33,681 nt of DNA from Acidobacteriota bacterium. GTDB taxonomy: Bacteria; Acidobacteriota; Vicinamibacteria; Marinacidobacterales; SMYC01. The stretch's first letter is position 1; each line of letters begins with the position of its first letter. This document shows positions 1 through 8,470 of this stretch, in pieces. The notes beneath the pieces were generated by a model. That model worked only from the letters and a program-made list of their open reading frames with translations, had not been told where the DNA came from and made no database searches. The position numbers and the translations under genes were made by a program. The DNA lies in contig SMYC01000280.1 of assembly GCA_004356105.1 (NCBI GenBank), forward strand, positions 1-33,681, in the 5' to 3' direction.

Positions 1-102
1 ATCAAGATCACGGACAAGCAAATGATAGAAATCTCCATCACGAAGGACAGCTCACTACCGACGTGGAACTACACAATCCATCCCGCCGAAATGCGGGATT
101 AA
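1..102 (+). CDS. C-terminal fragment, probable ISAzo13-family transposase
   Basis: An open frame runs in from the left edge and stops with TAA at 100-102, giving 33 residues. It contains KITDKQM near its start and ends WNYTIHPAEMRD. A 'KIT(D/E)..M' stretch followed about 20 residues later by 'WNYTI.P' is how I remember the C-terminus of ISAzo13 (Rhodopirellula-type) DDE transposases ending. The catalytic residues would lie outside the window, so whether the element is intact cannot be judged. It could instead be the tail of an unrelated protein. The identification rests on a short motif from memory. Confidence 0.5.
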   Translation: MKITDKQMIEISITKDSSLPTWNYTIHPAEMRD

Positions 103-109
103 TTTTTGA

Positions 110-185
110 GTGAGCGCTAAGGACGCGCGCGCAGCGGCTTTTTATCGTTCCTACGAGTTTCAGGAATTTCCAGACCAGCGCTCAC
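110..185. repeat. 9-bp perfect inverted repeat after the transposase end
   Basis: gtgagcgct at 110-118 is matched by agcgctcac at 177-185, and the first arm starts 8 bases after the transposase stop. It could be part of the right end of the insertion sequence or a hairpin. No target-site duplication can be tested because the left end is missing. The rest of 103-269 shows no gene. Confidence 0.35.
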
Positions 186-269
186 GGCTATTCATGCCGA
201 TGAACAAGATCCAAGGTCTGTTCAAATAGTTTCAGCTCCCACTGACATCCGAGATTTGCAAGCAGGGCT

Positions 270-1319
270 CTACGGCCTGAACCGGACGTACTTCACCAGG
301 CGCTGGCGGCCCACCTCGCCCGCGTAAATGTTGCCGTGGAAATCCACACCGAGGAACTCTACTCCGGTGCCGTCGGGTGCTTCCGAATCGGGAATGAAGG
401 CCGTGACCCAGCCGGTCTCGACGTCTCCGATTCGGATCCCGCGCTCCCACCCGGGATTCCACTGGTCATTCGACATCCCGTCTCCCGCATAGATGACGCC
501 GTGGGGGTCGACGAACACCGTGCTCGGCCGGCCGAATTGGGTCCAAACGGCGAGGAGCTTTCCGTTCTCGTCGAAAATCTGGACGCGATTATTTCCTCGA
601 TCCGCCACGATGAGTCGGCCCTCGGCATCCATCGCGAGGTCATGCGGGTCGTTGAACTTCCCCGGATCACCGCTCTTGGAAGCGACATCGCCGCCGACCT
701 GCAACAGGAACGTTCCGTCGCTCGAGAACTTGACGATGCGGTTGTTTCCGCCGCGATGCCCGTCCGCGATCCAGATGTCGCCGTTTTTGGCGACCACAAC
801 ACCCGACGGACCGTTGAAGTGTTTCGTGCCGTAGCCCGAGACCCCCGCTTCGCCCAGGATCATCACGACCTCACCATCCTGGTCTAGCTTGAACACGTTG
901 TGCCCGAGGCCGCGTTTGAGCCCCTCGATCTCTCGACGGTCTCCGGCGGGCGCTCCTTCGGTGACCCACAAATAGCCTTCGTGGTCGAGAAAAAATCCGT
1001 GAGGGAACGAGAACATTCCCGAGCCAAAGCTCTTCACCACGTTCCCGTCCAAATCGAACTTGAAGATCGCGTCCTGGTCACTGTTCGCGCAGTGGTTGGC
1101 GCCGCAGCGGGCCAAGATCCAAATGTGCTCGCCATCGGGATCCGGGAAGACGCCGCTCGGTACGCCGAGCTTCCAACCGTTGGGCATTTTCTCCCAGCCG
1201 TAAACCGCGTGGTACGGATTGTTGGCTACCGATTGTGCGTGCGAGCTTGCACCCCACGTCACGAGCAACGCCGCCAAACTAAAGGCCACGATCGAGCCGA
1301 CGCGACGGGAATCAGACAT
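270..1319 (-). CDS. Secreted NHL-repeat six-bladed beta-propeller protein
   Basis: A 349-residue protein with a Sec signal peptide (about residues 1-29, basic start, hydrophobic 10-22, cleavage near SHAQS). The rest is NHL-type propeller blades with recurring 'P.G...D..G.iwvaD' units, for example PSGVVVAKNGDIWIADG at 171-187, then DPHDLAMDAEGRLIVADRG at 224-242, and blades near 105, 266 and 323. C72 and C77 in RCGANHC could form a disulfide. The architecture matches bacterial proteins annotated as peptidyl-alpha-hydroxyglycine alpha-amidating-lyase-like, but no lyase activity can be assigned from the propeller alone. It begins 20 bp after the PQQ gene's stop on the same strand, so the two are probably co-transcribed, and both products are predicted to be exported. 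Substrate unknown. Confidence 0.85.
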   Translation of the reverse strand: MSDSRRVGSIVAFSLAALLVTWGASSHAQSVANNPYHAVYGWEKMPNGWKLGVPSGVFPDPDGEHIWILARCGANHCANSDQDAIFKFDLDGNVVKSFGSGMFSFPHGFFLDHEGYLWVTEGAPAGDRREIEGLKRGLGHNVFKLDQDGEVVMILGEAGVSGYGTKHFNGPSGVVVAKNGDIWIADGHRGGNNRIVKFSSDGTFLLQVGGDVASKSGDPGKFNDPHDLAMDAEGRLIVADRGNNRVQIFDENGKLLAVWTQFGRPSTVFVDPHGVIYAGDGMSNDQWNPGWERGIRIGDVETGWVTAFIPDSEAPDGTGVEFLGVDFHGNIYAGEVGRQRLVKYVRFRP

Positions 1320-1339
1320 CTCGAGCTCCTCTCAAGAAT

Positions 1340-3358
1340 TTACGAGTCATCAGGAAGCCGCAGCGCCACGAGCGAGCCCGGGTGGGTCGGGCTCATGATC
1401 TGCACCACGATGTACTGCTTCCCTTCGTGCAAATAGGTCATGATGCCGTACTGCCCCTGTGCGGGCATGTCGACGACACCCAGACGCTCACCGGTCTTCT
1501 TGTCGATCGCACGGAGTACCGGTTGCCCCCCAGAGCCTTCCGCATGGATGAGTAGGCTGGCGGTGGCGAGTGTGACAGGACTGGTGGTCACTCCCGTATT
1601 CGGCAAGTCCACGCCCTCGAGCGCCGGGTGGTTCTTGATGCGATCGGGCGTGTCTCCGTTCGGGATTTGCCAAAGTTGCTCGCCCGTGTTCATGTCGATG
1701 GCCGTGATCCGGCTGTAAGGCGGCTTGTAGATCGGAAGACCTTGTGGGCCGCGAAAGTCACCGCGATTCGCGACAACCCAGTCCGAGAGTGTCTTACCCG
1801 TGGTCATGTAATCATCGGGCTTGTCCATGACGCTTCCGGGCACGATGTTCTCGGACCGACACCCGGTTCGCGACGACACGAACAAAATCCCGGCCTCCGG
1901 ATCCGCGGAGGCTGGGCCGTGGATATTGGTCGCGCCGCTCGGGCAGCTGACGAAGGAGCGCAGACCCGACGGGTGGTCCACCTGGATGGGTGGGTTGAAA
2001 ATCGGTCCGATCTTGTAGTGCTTAACAATGTCCAAAGCCTCTTGCCGGAGCTCGGGCGTGTAGTCGATGAGGTCGTCCTCGGTAAGCCCTTGCAGGTCGT
2101 AAGCGAGCGGCCATGTGGGGAAAGGCTGCGTGGGCGAGAGCTTCTCCCCGGGAAGGTCCGACTGCGGAACTTCGCGCTCTTCGATCGGCCATACCGGCTC
2201 GCCGGTCTCCCGGTTGAACGTAAACGCCCAACCTTGTTTCGTTGTCTGGACAACGATAGGCGTGGGACGCCCGTCGACCGTGACGTTCATCACGAGCGGC
2301 GCCGTGGGATTGTCGAAGTTCCAGATGTCGTGGTGCACCAATTGGAAGTGCCACACCCGCTTGCCCGTCTTCACATCGAGGGCGATGAGGCTCGTGCCGA
2401 AAAGATTGTCGCCGGGACGGAAGCCGCCATAGAAGTCGATCGTCGGTGGGTTGGTGGGGATGTAGACGATCCCGCGCTCCGGGTCTGCCGACATCGGCGC
2501 CCACGAAGAGACATCGCCCGTGGTCTTCCACGCGTCGTTCTCCCACGTCTCGTGCCCGAGCTCACCCGGACGAGGGATGACGTGGAACTTCCAAAGGTAC
2601 TTCCCGGTGCGCGCGTCATAGCCGAGGATGTCGCCCGGGATGTTCTCGGTGCGGGTCTGATAGTAACCCTGCTCGTGAACATTGCTCACGACCACGACGC
2701 CGTTCACGACGATGGGAGGCGACGAGCTACTGAGATTTCCAAGGTCGCGCGGGATCCCGCGATCCGGGTCGTAGGTATAGCCGGACGTAAGCCATGGGTC
2801 CCAGTCCCTCACGAGGTCTGGCAGCAGGTCCACGACGCCCGTTTGAGAAAAGCCCGGGAGAGGTACCGGCGTCCCCCAGTTCGGAAGCGGCAGGCCGGTC
2901 TTCGCGTCAAGGGCGTGGAGGAAAAAGCCAGGGCTGCTGGTAAAGATCACGCCACGGCCGTCCACCTCGGCATAGGCGACGCCCTTACCGTAATTGTTCC
3001 GCATGCCGCGCTCGTAGCGCGTGGTGTGGGGCTCGCGGTAGGTCCAGATCGTCTCGCCCGTGGCCGGATCGATGGCGATGACGGTACGGCGGCGGCCGGC
3101 GACGGTGTATAGCATTCCGTCGATGTAGATCGGCGTCGAGCGGAAAAGGTAATCGACGGTAGGGCCATAATTGTCCCCCCGAAAGACCCAAGCCTGCTCG
3201 AGCTCCTCGAAGTTGTCTTTGTTGATCTGTTCGAGGGGCGAGTAACGGGTATGTCCCGCGTCCCCACCAATGTAGCGCCACTCTCCTGGGCGGTCTTGGG
3301 CGGCGGATGGAACCGTTGCGGTGAGGATGAGGCTCGTGGCGAAAAGGATCCTCTTCAT
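1340..3358 (-). CDS. PQQ-dependent dehydrogenase (quinoprotein, no haem domain)
   Basis: A 672-residue periplasmic quinoprotein with a signal peptide (cleavage near PSAAQ, residues 17-21). Tryptophan-docking-type propeller blades follow, such as DPATGETIWTYREP (97-110), DARTGKYLWKFHV (248-260) and DVKTGKRVWHFQL (328-340). The HHDIWNFD segment (342-349) matches the quinoprotein glucose/alcohol dehydrogenase region carrying the catalytic Asp (D344). The C-terminal GQYGIMTYLHEGKQYIV resembles the closing segment of glucose-dehydrogenase-type members. There are no N-terminal membrane helices as in classical Gcd and no CxxCH haem domain, so electrons must leave by a separate acceptor. Known family role: oxidation of sugars or alcohols with PQQ; the substrate cannot be read here. 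GAGGAGGAG lies just upstream of the ATG. First gene of a pair with the NHL protein. Confidence 0.85.
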   Translation of the reverse strand: MKRILFATSLILTATVPSAAQDRPGEWRYIGGDAGHTRYSPLEQINKDNFEELEQAWVFRGDNYGPTVDYLFRSTPIYIDGMLYTVAGRRRTVIAIDPATGETIWTYREPHTTRYERGMRNNYGKGVAYAEVDGRGVIFTSSPGFFLHALDAKTGLPLPNWGTPVPLPGFSQTGVVDLLPDLVRDWDPWLTSGYTYDPDRGIPRDLGNLSSSSPPIVVNGVVVVSNVHEQGYYQTRTENIPGDILGYDARTGKYLWKFHVIPRPGELGHETWENDAWKTTGDVSSWAPMSADPERGIVYIPTNPPTIDFYGGFRPGDNLFGTSLIALDVKTGKRVWHFQLVHHDIWNFDNPTAPLVMNVTVDGRPTPIVVQTTKQGWAFTFNRETGEPVWPIEEREVPQSDLPGEKLSPTQPFPTWPLAYDLQGLTEDDLIDYTPELRQEALDIVKHYKIGPIFNPPIQVDHPSGLRSFVSCPSGATNIHGPASADPEAGILFVSSRTGCRSENIVPGSVMDKPDDYMTTGKTLSDWVVANRGDFRGPQGLPIYKPPYSRITAIDMNTGEQLWQIPNGDTPDRIKNHPALEGVDLPNTGVTTSPVTLATASLLIHAEGSGGQPVLRAIDKKTGERLGVVDMPAQGQYGIMTYLHEGKQYIVVQIMSPTHPGSLVALRLPDDS

Positions 3359-3400
3359 CGTCTCCTCCTCTTCAACTCGGGATTAAAACAAAGACCAGGT

Positions 3401-3418
3401 CGGACACAACATTGTCCG
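3401..3418. promoter_or_regulatory. Dyad upstream of the PQQ gene, possible operator
   Basis: CGGACA at 3401-3406 and TGTCCG at 3413-3418 form a perfect 6-bp dyad with a 6-bp spacer, 43-60 bp upstream of the quinoprotein start. On the minus strand a weak candidate promoter (TTGTGT, 16 bp, TTTAAT) overlaps it, which would suit a repressor or activator site. Function inferred from position only. Confidence 0.35.
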
Positions 3419-3578
3419 CGTCGAAGGCGCGAAGACTATATCATCCGATGGGACGTCGCTTGCAGACGGAAGGGGACTAGCTCGAGTTGGCCCTCGGGAC
3501 GAGCAGGTTGGCGACTTGGCGGTACGGGATCGATAGTTTCAGACGGATGAGCTCGGAAAGAGTGTTTTTCAAGAGAAC

Positions 3579-3620
3579 GCAGGCTCAAAGGTGCTTACAC
3601 CAGTCTGGTACTGAGCCTGC
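3579..3620 (+). repeat. Inverted repeat in gltX leader, long stem-loop
   Basis: gcaggctca (3579-3587) pairs perfectly with tgagcctgc (3612-3620). The 24-nt loop holds two smaller possible stems (gtg/cac and cag/ctg). There is no T-run afterwards, so it is not a standard intrinsic terminator. Together with the palindrome that follows, it could be a structured leader for gltX or a bidirectional regulator site. Confidence 0.35.
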
Positions 3621-3626
3621 ACCCCC

Positions 3627-3646
3627 GACGCAATGGCCATTGCGTC
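3627..3646. repeat. 20-bp perfect palindrome upstream of gltX
   Basis: gacgcaatgg followed by its exact reverse complement ccattgcgtc. It lies 7 bp after the 3579-3620 stem-loop and about 190 bp before the gltX start. A perfect 20-bp dyad without spacer suits a homodimeric DNA-binding protein or a hairpin. No family assigned. Confidence 0.45.
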
Positions 3647-3832
3647 AAGTATCTCACCGGCTGGCTGTCCGCGCTTGCTCCCATCTCAAAGCGACCCTCG
3701 GGTCGACGCGTGTCGCGCGCTTTCCCGGCACGATCGCTCCCCGATGGTCGTCAGCTCCGCCTCGAGCTCTGCGGTGGACCACCCGTTCCAGAAAATCCTT
3801 CCGTCGTGTCGATCTACGTGCGGAGAGGTACA

Positions 3833-5338
3833 ATGCGCGGCGTTATGACGGCTTCAGCTTCAAAGGTTCGTGTTCGTGTCGCACCGTCCCCGACAGGCGA
3901 TCCGCATGTCGGGACGGCCTATCAGGCGCTCTTCAACCTCGCTTTCGCCCGGCAACATGACGGCCAGTTCATCTTGCGCATCGAAGATACGGATCAAGCG
4001 CGCTCCACGCGCGAGTCCGAGCAAATGATCCTGGACTCGCTGCGTTGGCTCGGGCTCACCTGGGACGAGGGGCCGGATGTCTCGGGACCCCACGCGCCTT
4101 ATCGCCAGAGCGAGCGCCTGCCGATTTACAAGGAGCACGTCGATCGGCTTCTCGCGGACGGCCATGCCTATCGGTGCTATTGCACCAAGGAGCGTCTAGA
4201 GGCGATGCGCGCCGAGCACCGGGACCAGAAACTGTTCCCAGGCTATGACCGGCACTGTCGCGACATCGCGCGAGACGACTCCGATGAGCGTTTTGTCGTG
4301 CGGATGAAGATTCCCATCGAGGGCCAGTCTGTGATGCACGATGTTCTTCGCGGTGATATTCGGAAAGACTGGGCGTCCATTGACGACCAGATCGTGATGA
4401 AGTCGGACGGGTTTCCGACTTATCATCTCGCCAACGTTGTCGACGATCACTTGATGGAGATCAGTCACGTGATTCGTGGCGAGGAGTGGATCAACTCCGT
4501 TCCGAAACACTTGAAGCTCTACGAGTATTTCGGGTGGGAGCCGCCAGTGTTTTGCCATCTGCCGCTTCTCAGGAATAACGACGCGAACAAGTCCAAGCTC
4601 TCGAAAAGGAAGAACCCGACCTCGATCAACTATTACCGACGTGCTGGTTTTCTCCCCGAGGCCATCGTGAACTTTATGGGCATGATGGGTTGGACGCGCG
4701 CGGAAGGAGAAGAAAAATTTTCGCTCGCCGAGTTCATCGAGAACTTCGACATCGAGAAGCTATCGCTAAGCGGCCCCGTTTTCGATGTCGACAAGCTACG
4801 CTGGCTGAACGCGCGCTACATCCGTGAGGACTATGACGGCCCCGCGCTCTTGAAGTTGCTCCAGGATTGGGCCCTCGGTGCCGACTATCTCGGAAAAATT
4901 GTGCCGCTTGCCCAGCCGCGCCTCGAAACACTCGCCGATTGGGGCTTTCTCACCGCGTTCTTCTTCGCGGATCGGGTGCCTATCCAAGCGGATGACTTGA
5001 TATTGAAAGGGAAAGAGCCGGCGGACCTGGTGCGCGTTCTTCAAATGGCGATTTGGCTCTTCGAAGCACTTCCGAACTTTAGCGAGGGGGCCATCGAGGG
5101 CGTTTTGCGCTCGCTATCGGAGAAGCTGGACATCAAGCTTCGCGACTTGACGCGGCCTTTTTACGTCGCCCTCACAGGCTCGAAAGCGTCGACGCCGCTC
5201 TTCGGCTCGATGGCGCTTCTCGGGCTGGACTTGACGCGCGTACGCTTGCGTCAGGCGGTTGAGCTTCTCGGCGGTCTCTCGGCGAAGAAAACCAAAGCGC
5301 TCGAAAAAGAGTACCGCGCGATTTTTGGAGAAGAATGA
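3833..5338 (+). CDS. gltX: Glutamyl-tRNA synthetase
   Basis: A class I aminoacyl-tRNA synthetase of about 501 residues that charges tRNA-Glu in the cytoplasm. APSPTGDPHVGTAYQALFN (residues 18-36) is the HIGH-type signature, KSKLSKRK (253-260) is the KMSKS-type loop, and C115-x-C117 with Y139/C142 match the zinc-binding insertion of bacterial GluRS. Whether it is discriminating or also charges tRNA-Gln cannot be decided by eye. Start choice: ATG 3833 follows GGAGAGG at 3822-3828 with a short 4-base spacer. ATG 3845 would give the more usual N-terminus (MTASASKVRVRV) and sits 10 bases after a TACAAT hexamer, so a leaderless start there is possible. The frame stays open upstream to 3710, but that extension is not GluRS-like. 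The stop is followed at once by the next ATG. Confidence 0.96.
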   Translation: MRGVMTASASKVRVRVAPSPTGDPHVGTAYQALFNLAFARQHDGQFILRIEDTDQARSTRESEQMILDSLRWLGLTWDEGPDVSGPHAPYRQSERLPIYKEHVDRLLADGHAYRCYCTKERLEAMRAEHRDQKLFPGYDRHCRDIARDDSDERFVVRMKIPIEGQSVMHDVLRGDIRKDWASIDDQIVMKSDGFPTYHLANVVDDHLMEISHVIRGEEWINSVPKHLKLYEYFGWEPPVFCHLPLLRNNDANKSKLSKRKNPTSINYYRRAGFLPEAIVNFMGMMGWTRAEGEEKFSLAEFIENFDIEKLSLSGPVFDVDKLRWLNARYIREDYDGPALLKLLQDWALGADYLGKIVPLAQPRLETLADWGFLTAFFFADRVPIQADDLILKGKEPADLVRVLQMAIWLFEALPNFSEGAIEGVLRSLSEKLDIKLRDLTRPFYVALTGSKASTPLFGSMALLGLDLTRVRLRQAVELLGGLSAKKTKALEKEYRAIFGEE

Positions 5339-8300
5339 ATGCACTTGCTCGTCGCGATGATCCTTGCGCAAGCCCTCGATCCCGAGCTTCTCTCGGAGCT
5401 CGCCTATCGCTATATCGGACCTGACGGTAACCGCACGATCGCGATTGCCGGCGAGCCCGGGAATAACGCTGTCGTCTATATCGGTGCCGCTTCCGGCGGC
5501 AGATGGAAGACGACCGATGGTGGCTCGAACTGGTCGTCTATCTTCGATGACGTCGACGTCGCTTCGGTCTGCTCGATCGCCATAGCGCCTTCGGATCCGA
5601 ATGTCGTCTGGGCCGGCACCGGCGAGACCTTTGTCATTCGCCCCGCGCTTGCGATGGGAAACGGCATGTACCGCTCGACCGATGCGGGTGAGACGTGGAG
5701 CCACGTTGGGCTCGAGAAAACCGGCCGTATCGGCCGTCTCGTCGTGAGCCCGACGGATCCCGACGTCGCTGTCGCCTGCGCCGCGGGTCACCTCTATGCG
5801 CCGCAGCCCGAGCGCGGCGTCTACCGCACCACGGATGGCGGCGCGACGTGGGAGCAAGTGCTCTTCGTTGACGAGAAGACGGGGTGCTCAGACATAGCGA
5901 TGGACCCGACCAACCCGCGCATCCTGCTCGCGGGGATGTGGCAGATGCAGATCAACACGTCGGGTCTCGTGAGCGGTGGGCCGGGAAGCGGCGTCTACCG
6001 TTCGAAGGACAGCGGAACTACGAGGGAGAAACTTTCCGACGAAGACAAAGGTCTTCCCGGTGGCGAGAGCCATCCGCTCGGAAAGATTGCGGTCGCGATC
6101 GCGCAGTCGGATCCGGATCGCTGGTATGTTCTGACCGAGGATACGAGCCCCGGCTTCTACCGCTCGACGGATGGTGGTGATGAGTGGAAGCTAGTCAGCA
6201 ACAACCACACGCTCAACGAGCGCGCGCCCTACTACACCCGCTTTGCCGTCTCGCCGGACGACGCCGATCGGATCTATATCGCGTCGGTGCGGTTCAGCAT
6301 GTCGGTGGATGGCGGGGAGAGTATCGTCGAGAACCCGCCGCGCGGCGGCGGCGACAACCACGACGTCTGGATCGATCCGCTGAACGCGGACCGCATCCTC
6401 GTCGCGCATGACGGTGGCGCGAGTATCAGCTTGAACCGGGGCAGGACGTTTGAGCGCATCGTGCTCCCGGTCGCGCAGATGTACCACGTGAGTGTCGACG
6501 ACCAGGTACCGTATTACGTCTACGGCAACCGCCAGGATGGGTACTCCTATCGAGGGCCCAGCAATAGCCGCGCCGGCGAGAGCATCCCGCTCGGGATGTG
6601 GCACGACGTCGCGGGCTGCGAGAGCGGTTGGGCCACGCCCGACCCCGAAGATGACAACATTGTTTGGTCAGGCTGCTACGACGGGGGGCTCGAGCGCTAC
6701 GACCGGCGCACCGGCCAGTGGCGTGACGTACGCGTGTGGCCGGAAGCGTCCTACGGCTGGGCGCCCGCTGAAGTGAAATATCGGTGGCACTGGAATTTTC
6801 CGCTTCACATCTCGCCTCATGATCACGAGAAGGTCTACGTTGGAAGTCAGCACGTTCACGTGACGACGGATGCGGGGCAAAGTTGGCGCGAGCTCAGCCC
6901 TGACCTGACCACGAACGACAAGACACGCCAGAAGGACTCGGGCGGCGGCCTCACGATCGACAACCTCTATACTTTCGACGGCTCCGTTCTTTTTTCGATC
7001 GCGGAGTCGCCCGTCGAGCAAGGGGTGATTTGGACGGGGAGCGTCGACGGGCAAGTGCACGTGTCGCAAAATGGCGGCGAGAGCTGGACGAACGTGTCGA
7101 AGAACATCGAGAGCTTGTACGTCGAGAGCTGGGTGAAAGCGATCGAGCCTTCACGCTACGACGGCGCTACGGCCTATGTCGCTTTCAGCAATCACCAGGA
7201 TGGCGATTTCGCGCCCTACATCTATGAGACGACGGATTACGGCGAGAGCTTAGAGCGCATCAGCGAAGGCATTCCCGAGTCGGTCTTCAGCTTCGTTCAC
7301 GTGGTGCGTGAAGATCCCGAGCGTCGCGGCATGCTCTATGCGGGGACGGACAACCAGGTTTATGTCACGCTCGATGACGGGGAGCACTGGACGTCGCTGC
7401 GGACGAACATGCCTCCCGTGCCGATCTACTGGTTGACGGTGCAAGAGCACTTCGCGGATCTGGTGGTCGCGACCTATGGCCGCGGCTTTTACATCCTCGA
7501 CGATCTCACGTCGCTCAGAGCGCTCGAGCCGTCGCTTCTCGAAAAAGACGTGCATCTTTTCGAGCCGCGGTCCGCGTACCGCTTCCGCGCGACCAAAGGC
7601 ATCAAAACGGAAAGCGGGAGTCAGGTATCCGGGAAGAATCCCCCCTACGGGGCTTCGATCCACTACCACCTTGCGGACAAAGTGGACGACGACGTGAAGA
7701 TCGAGATCGTCGATGCTGCGGGCGAGACCATTCGCGAGCTCGAAGCGAGCGGGTCGGCAGGGCTTCAGCGTGTATGGTGGGATCTCCGCCACGAAAAATC
7801 GCGCGAGGCAAAGCTCCGGACGCCGCCGCCCGAGCACGACTGGGTTCCGCTTGGCGAAGAAGGCTGGTGGCGTCTACGCACGTGGGATCTGGATCTCTTC
7901 CCGGGCTACCGGGGTCCGCTTGCGGTGCCGGGCATGTACACCGTGCGTCTTTTGGCAGGAGACGATGTGACGCCGATACCGCTCGAGGTACCGCTCGAAG
8001 TGCGTAGAGACCCGCATTCGACGGGAACCCAAGCGGATATCGAGGCGCAAGCGGTGCTGTCCCTCGAAATCCGGGACCAATTGAACGAGGTCGTCGACAT
8101 GATCGACGAGCTCGAATGGACGCGTAAAGAGCTCCTCGACCTCGTGGAGCGCTACGGCGAGCGCGAGGGGATGACCACCATTGTGAGCAATGCGGAGGAG
8201 CTGTCGACCTACGCCGTGTCGGTGGAAGGGAAGCTCTTCGACGTCAATTTGACCGGGGCGCGTGAAGACGCGTTTCGCGCGCCGATGAAGCTCTACGGAA

Positions 8301-8470
8301 GGCTCGGCGCGCTCGGAAACGACGTCGGTCACGACAGCGCTGACTTTCGCCCCACCGACCAGCAGCTCGAGGTGCACGCGATTTTAACGAAGCGCCTCGA
8401 CGAGGTCCGCGAGGAATATCGGAAGCTGATAGATGAAGACGTCCCCGCGTTTCGGAAGAGCTTCCCTTGA
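5339..8470 (+). CDS. Large BNR/Asp-box beta-propeller protein (VPS10/sortilin-like)
   Basis: A 1043-residue protein with many Asp-box/BNR turns (S/T-x-D-x-G-x-x-W): TTDGGSNW (58-65), STDAGETW (113-120), TTDGGATW (164-171), and later STDGGDEW, TTDAGQSW, SQNGGESW and TLDDGEHW. One turn is degenerate (SKDSGTTR, with Arg replacing Trp). These repeats build one or two seven- to ten-bladed propellers, as in VPS10/sortilin-type and 'glycosyl hydrolase' BNR proteins expanded in Acidobacteriota and Gemmatimonadota. Residues beyond about 730 form a different C-terminal region: a FlgD-like Ig stretch near 770-870, then a charged helical tail. A short hydrophobic N-terminus (MHLLVAMILAQA) may be a signal sequence, but it lacks a basic start. 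Catalysis is not demonstrable. ATG lies directly after the gltX TGA, and its own TGA overlaps the next start, so expression is probably coupled. Confidence 0.8.
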   Translation: MHLLVAMILAQALDPELLSELAYRYIGPDGNRTIAIAGEPGNNAVVYIGAASGGRWKTTDGGSNWSSIFDDVDVASVCSIAIAPSDPNVVWAGTGETFVIRPALAMGNGMYRSTDAGETWSHVGLEKTGRIGRLVVSPTDPDVAVACAAGHLYAPQPERGVYRTTDGGATWEQVLFVDEKTGCSDIAMDPTNPRILLAGMWQMQINTSGLVSGGPGSGVYRSKDSGTTREKLSDEDKGLPGGESHPLGKIAVAIAQSDPDRWYVLTEDTSPGFYRSTDGGDEWKLVSNNHTLNERAPYYTRFAVSPDDADRIYIASVRFSMSVDGGESIVENPPRGGGDNHDVWIDPLNADRILVAHDGGASISLNRGRTFERIVLPVAQMYHVSVDDQVPYYVYGNRQDGYSYRGPSNSRAGESIPLGMWHDVAGCESGWATPDPEDDNIVWSGCYDGGLERYDRRTGQWRDVRVWPEASYGWAPAEVKYRWHWNFPLHISPHDHEKVYVGSQHVHVTTDAGQSWRELSPDLTTNDKTRQKDSGGGLTIDNLYTFDGSVLFSIAESPVEQGVIWTGSVDGQVHVSQNGGESWTNVSKNIESLYVESWVKAIEPSRYDGATAYVAFSNHQDGDFAPYIYETTDYGESLERISEGIPESVFSFVHVVREDPERRGMLYAGTDNQVYVTLDDGEHWTSLRTNMPPVPIYWLTVQEHFADLVVATYGRGFYILDDLTSLRALEPSLLEKDVHLFEPRSAYRFRATKGIKTESGSQVSGKNPPYGASIHYHLADKVDDDVKIEIVDAAGETIRELEASGSAGLQRVWWDLRHEKSREAKLRTPPPEHDWVPLGEEGWWRLRTWDLDLFPGYRGPLAVPGMYTVRLLAGDDVTPIPLEVPLEVRRDPHSTGTQADIEAQAVLSLEIRDQLNEVVDMIDELEWTRKELLDLVERYGEREGMTTIVSNAEELSTYAVSVEGKLFDVNLTGAREDAFRAPMKLYGRLGALGNDVGHDSADFRPTDQQLEVHAILTKRLDEVREEYRKLIDEDVPAFRKSFP

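Larger units (their letters stand above)
3359..3832. other. Intergenic region between the PQQ gene and gltX
   Basis: 474 bp between divergent genes. I see no convincing coding region: the short open frames are not protein-like and have no ribosome binding site. It contains the 3401-3418 dyad, an inverted repeat (3579-3587/3612-3620) and a 20-bp perfect palindrome (3627-3646), listed separately. It should hold promoters for both directions. Confidence 0.6.

Noticed and set aside
1628..3112. A 494-codon plus-strand open frame opposite the PQQ gene
   Set aside because: It is the antisense shadow of a clear quinoprotein with signal peptide and blade motifs. Arg/Val/Asp-rich composition typical of high-GC reverse frames.
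3579..3620. tRNA-like cloverleaf in the gltX leader
   Set aside because: The outer stem is convincing, but at 42 nt it is too short, with no anticodon or T-arm consensus. Kept only as an inverted repeat.
3710..3832. Upstream extension of gltX to 3710
   Set aside because: The 41 added residues have no GluRS counterpart, and a GGAGAGG lies just before ATG 3833.
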